Positions 7,105 to 12,414 of a DNA stretch of 12,414 nucleotides are shown piece after piece. Each line of letters begins with the position of its first letter. Position 1 is the stretch's first letter. Location of the stretch: positions 1 through 12,414 of the forward strand of contig JAZDMK010000143.1 in assembly GCA_043800975.1 (NCBI GenBank), written 5' to 3'. This stretch comes from JAZDMK01 sp043800975. GTDB taxonomy: Bacteria; Bacteroidota; Bacteroidia; Bacteroidales; JAHJDW01. The position numbers and the translations under genes were made by a program. The notes under the pieces were generated by a model. That model saw only the letters and a program-made list of their open reading frames with translations. It had not been told where the DNA came from and did not search any database.

Positions 7105-8163
7105 ATGATAAGAAATAGAATTCTGCTCTTACTGGTTTTTTCAACAGCTTTATTTAACGATGCTGCTGCGCAGATTGGCGGTGGAAGTACATTCCAGTTT
7201 TTGTCTATGCCTGCTTCTGCTCGCGTTTCAGCATTAGGTGGTGCTTCAATCGCATTGAGTGATGATGATTTGAATATGACGCTTCAGAACCCTGCGCTTG
7301 CTTCCCCAAAAATGCACAACAATCTTTCTCTTACGTATGTACCTTACTTTGCAGATATTACTTGCGGGTACACTTCCTATGCAAGGCATTTTAAAAAAAT
7401 AGGTACAGCCTATGCAGGTATGCAGTATGTTAACTATGGGAAATTTAACCTTGCTGATGAAACCGGAGTGGTAAGTGATAAGTTTACTGCTTCCGAATAT
7501 GCTTTGCATACAGGCATTTCGCACAGGATCGACTCATTATTTACAATAGGCATTGATTTGAAAAATATTTTTTCTGCGCTTGATGTTTATCGTTCTTATG
7601 GCATTGCTGTTGACTTTGGAATATCGTATTATAGCCGAAAGCATTTGGTTGGTGCCGCTCTGGTTGCTAAAAATACAGGAAAGCAACTAAAATCATATAA
7701 TTCAAAAAACAAGGAACCTCTGCCTTTTGAAATTCAACTTGGATTTTTTAAACAGTTGAAGCACGTACCGCTTCGTTTTTCCATGTGTTTAACACAAATG
7801 CAAAAATTTGATTTGACCTGGACAGATCCTTCAAACCCTGACCCCATCGTTGATCCGCTTACCGGCGATTCTATCCCGCCTCAGAAATTTTCTAAATTCA
7901 TAGATAAATGCGCCCGTCACCTTGTATTTGGTGCTGAATTTATGCCTACAAAAAATTTCTTTGTTCGTCTGGGTTATAATTATCAGCGCCGACAAGAACT
8001 TAAGCTGGAAAGCAGAATGGCAATGGTAGGATTTTCATGGGGTTTTGGTGTTCGTATCTCTAAGTTTCAGATTAGCTATGGTCGTGCTACGTATCATTTG
8101 GCAGGTGCATCCAATCACTTTACGGTTACCACTGATCTTTCTTCATTTAATTTCAAAAAATAA
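7105..8163 (+). CDS. porQ: Type IX secretion system protein PorQ
   Basis: PorQ is an outer-membrane beta-barrel of the PorV/FadL-like group. In T9SS it works with PorU, PorV and PorZ in the attachment complex that removes the C-terminal signal of cargo and fixes cargo to the surface. The 352-residue protein has a signal peptide (cleavage after DAAA, before QIGGG). It then shows the hallmark start of the family: IGGGSTFQFLSMPASARVSALGGASIA, with paired QNPALASP further on. Beta-strand sequence continues to the end (TTDLSSFNFKK). ATG 7105 gives the signal peptide directly. It is followed by ispH after 2 bases, an arrangement I recall from Porphyromonas gingivalis, where porQ lies near cmk and ispH; cmk is absent here. 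The PorV relatives share the ALGG motif, but the adjacency to ispH and the length favour PorQ. Confidence 0.87.
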   Translation: MIRNRILLLLVFSTALFNDAAAQIGGGSTFQFLSMPASARVSALGGASIALSDDDLNMTLQNPALASPKMHNNLSLTYVPYFADITCGYTSYARHFKKIGTAYAGMQYVNYGKFNLADETGVVSDKFTASEYALHTGISHRIDSLFTIGIDLKNIFSALDVYRSYGIAVDFGISYYSRKHLVGAALVAKNTGKQLKSYNSKNKEPLPFEIQLGFFKQLKHVPLRFSMCLTQMQKFDLTWTDPSNPDPIVDPLTGDSIPPQKFSKFIDKCARHLVFGAEFMPTKNFFVRLGYNYQRRQELKLESRMAMVGFSWGFGVRISKFQISYGRATYHLAGASNHFTVTTDLSSFNFKK

Positions 8164-8165
8164 GT

Positions 8166-9044
8166 ATGGAAGTAGTTATTGATCCGCATGCAGGTTTTTG
8201 CTTTGGTGTGGTGTATGCTATTTCAATTGCTGAAGAAGAATTATCCAAGGGCAATGGATTGTATTGTCTGGGAGAAATTGTACACAACAACCGTGAAGTG
8301 GAACGCCTTGCTGCCAAAGGTTTGAAGGTTATTAACCATGATACATATAGAACATTAAAAGATTGTAAAGTTCTTATCCGTGCGCATGGTGAACCACCCG
8401 AAACGTATAAACTGGCTGTTGAAAATAATATTGAACTGATAGATGCTTCCTGTCCTGTGGTGCTGAAGCTGCAAAACCGCATTCGTAACGGATTTGATGA
8501 AATTCAAACCATCGACGGACAGATTGTGATTTTTGGAAAAGAAGGGCATGTCGAAGTGAATGGCTTGGTAGGACAGACTTTTGAAGAAGCAGTGATTATC
8601 GGGAGTGATAAGGATCTCGAAAAGATTGACTACCATCGTCCGGTATATCTTTTTTCACAAACGACTAAAAGTCCGGATGATTTTCAAAAGCTTTCCTTTG
8701 AAATTGAAAAAAGGTTGAAGCTCTCAAACCCGGATCATCCGGTTGTTTTTTCATCACATGATACGATTTGCAGACAGGTTGCCAACCGCGCCCCCCAGTT
8801 GAAACTTTTTGCTTCCGGTTATGATGCAATCATATTTGTTACGGATCCCCAAAGTTCGAATGGCATGTTTTTATTTAAGATCTGTCATTCTGCGAATGCG
8901 AATTCACATATGATTACTGATAGTACAGAAATTGAGCAATCCTGGTTTGAGCATGCCAACCGGATTGGAATTACAGGTGCTACATCCACGCCGATGTGGC
9001 TGATGAAAGAAGTTGAAGCAAAAGTACTGTCGCTCCGCAATTAA
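8166..9044 (+). CDS. ispH: 4-hydroxy-3-methylbut-2-enyl diphosphate reductase IspH
   Basis: The last enzyme of the MEP isoprenoid pathway: it reductively dehydrates HMBPP to IPP and DMAPP in the cytoplasm using a [4Fe-4S] cluster. All expected active-site parts are present in 292 residues: cluster cysteines C12 (GFCFGV), C96 (DASCPVV) and C202 (DTICRQVANR); histidines H40 (EIVHNNREV), H74 (RAHGEPPETY) and H128 with E130 (KEGHVEV); T167 in SQTTKSP; the substrate-binding SSN (230-232); and a C-terminal GATSTPMWLMKEV. The usual motif before SSN is glycine/lysine-rich; here it reads TDPQSSN, an unusual but probably tolerated variant. Start ATG 8166 is 2 bases after the porQ stop, so the two genes almost certainly share an mRNA with translational coupling. 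No Shine-Dalgarno sequence is visible. Confidence 0.97.
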   Translation: MEVVIDPHAGFCFGVVYAISIAEEELSKGNGLYCLGEIVHNNREVERLAAKGLKVINHDTYRTLKDCKVLIRAHGEPPETYKLAVENNIELIDASCPVVLKLQNRIRNGFDEIQTIDGQIVIFGKEGHVEVNGLVGQTFEEAVIIGSDKDLEKIDYHRPVYLFSQTTKSPDDFQKLSFEIEKRLKLSNPDHPVVFSSHDTICRQVANRAPQLKLFASGYDAIIFVTDPQSSNGMFLFKICHSANANSHMITDSTEIEQSWFEHANRIGITGATSTPMWLMKEVEAKVLSLRN

Positions 9045-9061
9045 AGAAATTGTCTTTTCTT

Positions 9062-9091
9062 TTTATTATTCAGAAATTTATTTTAATTTTG
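9062..9091 (+). promoter_or_regulatory. Promoter of rpsA
   Basis: TAATTTTG (9084-9091) matches TAnnTTTG exactly; the -33 position 19 bases upstream is TTT (9062-9064) within a T-rich stretch. The expected start near 9096 leaves a leader of about 75 bases, the longest in this window. Confidence 0.6.
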
Positions 9092-9095
9092 CAGC

Positions 9096-9171
9096 CCTTT
9101 TAAAGGAAATAAACCGAGTATTAACCCCTTCTGGTTTACATCGAACCGGAATACAAAACCCCCAAACAGCT
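9096..9171 (+). promoter_or_regulatory. Leader of rpsA with two mutually exclusive hairpins
   Basis: The segment CTGGTTT (9131-9137) can pair with the upstream AAACCGAG (9111-9118, one bulged G), or with the downstream AACCGG (9144-9149, one T-G wobble), but not with both. Neither stem is followed by a T run. Ribosomal protein S1 is known to repress its own translation in enterobacteria; that this leader does likewise is only a suggestion, since both stems are short. Confidence 0.3.
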
Positions 9172-11100
9172 ATGGCTGAAAACGAAATGAATCTGGACGC
9201 AAACACTGAGAATATACAGGAAAGCATTGTTCAGGAAGAAATCAAACCCACACCCCAAAATTTACAACCCGCTACGCCTCCAGAAGATTTTGACTGGAAT
9301 GCGATTGGTAAAAAACAGGACAATTATTCGAAAGAAGAACGTGCAAAGCTTGAAGTTCTTTATGACGAAACCCTGAAAATGATTGCAGAACATGAAGTCA
9401 TTGATGGAAAAGTAGTAGGACTGAACAACCGCGAAATTGTTGTCAATATTGGTTACAAATCAGATGGTATCCTTGCATTATCAGAACTTCGTTATAATCC
9501 TGACCTGAAAGTCGGTGATGTAATTGAAGTATATGTTGAAAGCATGGAAGACAATACAGGGCAGCTTGTTTTGTCACATAAAAAAGCCCGTACTCTCCGT
9601 TCATGGGAACGCGTTAACAAAGCGCTGGATCAGGATGAGATCATTACAGGTTTTGTTAAATGCCGCACCAAAGGTGGACTTATCGTGGATGTATTCGGAA
9701 TTGAAGCATTCCTGCCGGGATCACAGATTGATGTGAAGCCTATCCGCGATTATGATATTTTTGTTGGAAAGAACATGGAATTCAAAGTTGTGAAAATCAA
9801 CAATGAATTTAAAAATGTTGTTGTTTCTCACAAAGCGCTTATTGAAGCCGAACTGGAACAGCAGAAAGCTGAAATTATTGCCAAACTTGAAAAAGGACAG
9901 ATTCTGGAAGGAACTGTTAAAAACATTACATCATACGGTGTATTTATCGATCTGGGTGGTGTTGATGGCCTTATTCATATTACTGACCTTTCATGGGGCC
10001 GTATCAATCATCCGGAAGAAATTGTTAAACTGGATGAAAAAATCAATGTTGTTATTCTTGATTTTGATGAACAGAAAAAACGCATTGCATTGGGTCTTAA
10101 ACAGCTGACAGCGCATCCTTGGGATTCATTAAGTGCTGAAATGAAAGTAGGCGATAAAGTATCCGGAAAAGTTGTTGTTATTGCTGACTATGGCGCATTT
10201 GTAGAAATTACTACAGGCGTTGAAGGTTTGATTCACGTTTCTGAAATGTCCTGGTCGCAGCATTTGCGCAGTGCACAGGAATTCCTAAGCATAGGAAATG
10301 AAGTAGAAGCTGTTGTCCTTACCCTTGATCGCGAAGAACGCAAAATGTCGCTGGGTATGAAACAGCTGAAACCAGATCCTTGGGCAAACATAACTGAAAA
10401 ATATCCTGTTAATTCCAAGCATAAAGCAGTTGTTCGCAACTTCACCAATTTCGGTGTATTTGTTGAACTCGAAGAAGGTGTTGACGGACTGATTCATATT
10501 TCTGATCTTTCCTGGTCGAAGAAAATCAAGCATCCTGCTGAATTCACAAAAATCGGTGAAGAAATCGATCTCGTTGTATTGGAAATTGATGTTGAAAACC
10601 GCAGGCTGAGCCTCGGCCACAAACAGCTTGAAGATAATCCTTGGGATGTTTTCGAAACTATTTTCACAGTTGATTCAGTTCATTCAGGTACCATTACTTC
10701 CATGAATGACAAAGGTGCTGTAGTAAATATGCCTTATGGTGTTGAAGCATTTGCTCCGATTAAGCATCTGGTGAAAGCGGATAACACAACAGCTCGTAAT
10801 GACGAAACCATTGATTTCAAAGTGATCGAATTTTCAAAAGAAAACAAGAAAATCATTGTTTCCCATACCCGTCTGCATCAGGATGTCGTCAATGCTGAGA
10901 AAACAAAGGAAGACGACGAAAATCGCAACAAAGAAAAAACAGCAAAAAAAGCGGTTAAAAAACTGAAGGACAGCATGGAAAAAACCACGCTCGGTGATAT
11001 CGAAGCCCTTTCCAATCTAAGGTCTGAGCTTGAAGAAACCGAAAAGGGCAATCCTAAAAAGAAAGCTGATAAAGAAGAAGGTGAAGAAACAGCTGAATAA
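9172..11100 (+). CDS. rpsA: 30S ribosomal protein S1, six S1 domains
   Basis: S1 binds single-stranded mRNA on the 30S subunit. The 642-residue protein has six S1 (OB-fold) repeats at about 77-140, 158-222, 245-313, 330-400, 417-487 and 504-568. Repeats 3-5 are the most alike and carry the RNA-binding core DGLIHITDLSW, EGLIHVSEMSW and DGLIHISDLSW, each followed by a KQL..PW linker (TAHPW, KPDPW, EDNPW). A Lys/Glu-rich tail follows. Before repeat 1 is an acidic extension of about 75 residues. The start is ATG 9172 (MAENEMNLD): the frame is open back to 9013, but that would overlap ispH and translate the promoter. No Shine-Dalgarno sequence precedes it, as expected in this phylum. It is transcribed from its own promoter and ends in a strong terminator, so it is a single-gene unit. 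Confidence 0.97.
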   Translation: MAENEMNLDANTENIQESIVQEEIKPTPQNLQPATPPEDFDWNAIGKKQDNYSKEERAKLEVLYDETLKMIAEHEVIDGKVVGLNNREIVVNIGYKSDGILALSELRYNPDLKVGDVIEVYVESMEDNTGQLVLSHKKARTLRSWERVNKALDQDEIITGFVKCRTKGGLIVDVFGIEAFLPGSQIDVKPIRDYDIFVGKNMEFKVVKINNEFKNVVVSHKALIEAELEQQKAEIIAKLEKGQILEGTVKNITSYGVFIDLGGVDGLIHITDLSWGRINHPEEIVKLDEKINVVILDFDEQKKRIALGLKQLTAHPWDSLSAEMKVGDKVSGKVVVIADYGAFVEITTGVEGLIHVSEMSWSQHLRSAQEFLSIGNEVEAVVLTLDREERKMSLGMKQLKPDPWANITEKYPVNSKHKAVVRNFTNFGVFVELEEGVDGLIHISDLSWSKKIKHPAEFTKIGEEIDLVVLEIDVENRRLSLGHKQLEDNPWDVFETIFTVDSVHSGTITSMNDKGAVVNMPYGVEAFAPIKHLVKADNTTARNDETIDFKVIEFSKENKKIIVSHTRLHQDVVNAEKTKEDDENRNKEKTAKKAVKKLKDSMEKTTLGDIEALSNLRSELEETEKGNPKKKADKEEGEETAE

Positions 11101-11118
11101 TTTCTTTTTTAATAAATT

Positions 11119-11153
11119 AAATCCCGGAAATATTTCTTTCCGGGATTTTTTTT
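11119..11153 (+). terminator. Strong intrinsic terminator of rpsA
   Basis: AAATCCCGGAAA (11119-11130) pairs perfectly over 12 bp with TTTCCGGGATTT (11137-11148) around a six-base loop, running into eight T (11146-11153). It closes the rpsA unit 18 bases after the stop. Confidence 0.93.
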
Positions 11154-11164
11154 GTAATTTTTTT

Positions 11165-11172
11165 TATCTTTG
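11165..11172 (+). promoter_or_regulatory. -7 element for the secreted protein-rnz unit
   Basis: TATCTTTG matches TAnnTTTG exactly, just after the rpsA terminator. The expected start near 11177 leaves a leader of about 16 bases before the ATG at 11193. The -33 position falls in the terminator stem and has no TTG. Confidence 0.55.
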
Positions 11173-11192
11173 TAGTGATTAAATTCATTCTT

Positions 11193-11921
11193 ATGATTAA
11201 ACGTATACTCTTTTCATTGATTTTATCGGTTGGATTTATTGCTGCTGCTAATGCACAATGTACTCCTGATCCTCTGATTACTTCTCCCGGAATTTACCCC
11301 GATACGCTTGCATCAGGGGTTGTTGGCCAGCCTTACACACAGGTTCTGACGGTTGTTGTTCCTTTGGATACAATTATTTTAGGTTTTCCTACCAACATCG
11401 ATTCACTGGTAGTAACTAATATCACAGGGCTTCCACCTACAATTACGTATCAGTGCAATGTTCCTCATTGTTCCTTTCCAGGAAACTCTACAGGATGTGC
11501 TCTTTTTTCAGGAACACCCGTTGCTGCAGATACCGGCATTCATGTTGTCCATATTATTGGTAATGGATACGTAAGTGCTTTGCCAGGTACAGCAATTCCT
11601 TTTGATGATTCCTCACTTACCATGAAGGTGTATCCTGCAACAGGTATTTCTGGAAATACAGTTTACTCATTTGAAGTAATGCAAAACAGTCCCAATCCAT
11701 TCATTTCTACAACTGAAATTTCTTATACTGTTCCTCATGCTCAGGATGTTGATTTTAAAATTACAAGCATCTTAGGTCAGGTTCAGCATCAGGAAGTATT
11801 GAAAGCCAAGAATGGAAAAAATACGTTTGTATTCAACGCAAAAAAACTTCAAAGCGGTGTTTACTTTTATACCCTGACAAGTAAGGGGCAGAAAGTGACA
11901 CACAGAATGGTTGTAAACTAA
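11193..11921 (+). CDS. Small secreted protein with an Ig-like region and a T9SS type A sorting tail
   Basis: Predicted T9SS cargo of unknown function, 242 residues. The start is ATG 11193 rather than GTG 11175, because the ATG gives a compact signal peptide (MIKRILFSLILSVGFIA, cleavage after ANA). Residues about 22-150 form one region with four cysteines: C23 after the signal peptide, and C88, C93 and C102 within YQCNVPHCSFPGNSTGCALF. The pattern of GLPPTITY followed by a C..C..C cluster and SGTPVAADTG resembles Ig-like or cadherin-like extracellular modules. Residues about 160-242 are the sorting domain: FEVMQNSPNPF, then SILGQVQ, and the terminal SGVYFYTL with MVVN, the classic Por-secretion-tail pattern (TIGR04183 type). 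It would cross the inner membrane by Sec and then the outer membrane by T9SS. rnz follows after 4 bases, so the genes probably share an mRNA. Confidence 0.88.
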   Translation: MIKRILFSLILSVGFIAAANAQCTPDPLITSPGIYPDTLASGVVGQPYTQVLTVVVPLDTIILGFPTNIDSLVVTNITGLPPTITYQCNVPHCSFPGNSTGCALFSGTPVAADTGIHVVHIIGNGYVSALPGTAIPFDDSSLTMKVYPATGISGNTVYSFEVMQNSPNPFISTTEISYTVPHAQDVDFKITSILGQVQHQEVLKAKNGKNTFVFNAKKLQSGVYFYTLTSKGQKVTHRMVVN

Positions 11922-11925
11922 ACGA

Positions 11926-12414
11926 ATGGATTTTGAGCTGACAGTACTCGGCAACAGTTCGGCTACCCCTACAAAATACAGGCATCCCAGCGCTCAGCTG
12001 CTATCGTTGAATGGCCGTATGTTTTTAATTGACTGCGGTGAAGCAACTCAAATTCAGCTCAGGCGTTTTCATATTCGGTTTTCAAAAATTGATCACATTT
12101 TTATCAGTCATCTTCACGGTGATCATTATCTGGGCATATTCGGATTTTTATCTACGCTGCATTTACTAGGCAGAAAAAAAACATTGAAGATATATGCGCC
12201 TCAAGGTTTGCAAGAATTAGTTGAATTGTACATCCGAATTTCAAATCCGGAAATTTTATACCCAATCGAATTCATTACGCTCAAAGAAGAAAATCCGGAA
12301 AATATTTATGAAGATAATAACCTTACCATTCATTCCTTTCCAATGGATCACAGAATTGAATGTTATGGATTTATTTTCCGTCAGAAACAGCAATTGCCGC
12401 GAATGCGTAAAGAG
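11926..12414 (+). CDS. rnz: Ribonuclease Z, N-terminal 163 residues (3' end outside window)
   Basis: RNase Z is a zinc endonuclease that removes the 3' trailer of tRNA precursors. It begins at ATG 11926, four bases after the secreted-protein stop, and is open to the window end. The metallo-beta-lactamase core is intact: the early strand LTVLGNSSATPT, then LIDCGEATQIQLRR, and the zinc motif HxHxDH as H62, H64, D66 and H67 (SHLHGDHYLG), at almost the same positions as in Bacillus subtilis RNase Z. A further ligand candidate is H142 (FPMDHRIECYGF). The flexible exosite arm and the C-terminal ligands lie outside the window. Co-transcription with the upstream cargo gene appears to be incidental. 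Confidence 0.95.
   Translation, partial: MDFELTVLGNSSATPTKYRHPSAQLLSLNGRMFLIDCGEATQIQLRRFHIRFSKIDHIFISHLHGDHYLGIFGFLSTLHLLGRKKTLKIYAPQGLQELVELYIRISNPEILYPIEFITLKEENPENIYEDNNLTIHSFPMDHRIECYGFIFRQKQQLPRMRKE

Noticed and set aside
9043..9062. Possible terminator at the end of ispH (AAAGA with TCTTT followed by T-rich sequence).
   Set aside because: The stem is only 5 A/T-rich bp and overlaps the stop codon; too weak to call.
9013..9171. In-frame N-terminal extension of S1 from ATG 9013.
   Set aside because: It overlaps the 3' end of ispH and would translate through the rpsA promoter and leader; the ATG at 9172 fits S1 proteins.
9401..10880. Internal repeats in rpsA as a DNA repeat element.
   Set aside because: They are the six homologous S1 domains at the protein level, similar in key residues but not repeated at the DNA level.
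11175..11192. GTG start for the secreted protein.
   Set aside because: It coincides with the expected transcription start; ATG 11193 gives a normal signal peptide.

Overview
This window comes from the chromosome of a member of the Bacteroidota. Several independent signs agree: two type IX secretion system (T9SS) genes (a PorQ homologue and a cargo with a type A sorting tail), a SusC-era style TonB receptor with an N-terminal carboxypeptidase-regulatory-like domain, no convincing Shine-Dalgarno sequence before any gene, and promoters of the Bacteroidota form TAnnTTTG. A Cytophaga-like organism is my guess from style only; no species can be named from the sequence.

Layout: (1) 2-685, 3' end of rho, closed by a strong UUCG-loop terminator. 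(2) 769-2049 (-), mtaB, a tRNA methylthiotransferase, converging on rho. (3) 2120-2629 (+), an unrecognised small membrane-anchored protein, followed by a TonB-dependent receptor (2694-5132) ending in a perfect palindromic terminator. (4) 6995-5200 (-), a cysteine-cluster-lacking Rrf2 regulator followed by an alginate-export-family outer-membrane porin with its own promoter. (5) 7105-9044 (+), porQ and ispH, 2 bases apart, from a promoter that would give a nearly leaderless transcript. (6) 9172-11100 (+), rpsA with six S1 domains, its own promoter, a 75-base leader and a strong terminator. (7) 11193-11921 (+), a small secreted T9SS cargo, followed 4 bases later by the 5' part of rnz (RNase Z), cut by the window end.

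Most genes are core: transcription termination (rho), tRNA modification and 3' processing (mtaB, rnz), isoprenoid synthesis (ispH), translation (rpsA). The accessory content is envelope-related: TonB receptor plus small partner, porin plus regulator, and PorQ plus a possible PorQ-dependent cargo 3 kb away. No mobile elements, CRISPR arrays, tRNA or rRNA genes were seen, and no gene-free stretch exceeds 130 bases. I see no clearly new system; the best candidates for a second look are the small protein paired with the TonB receptor, the Rrf2-porin pair, and the rpsA leader.
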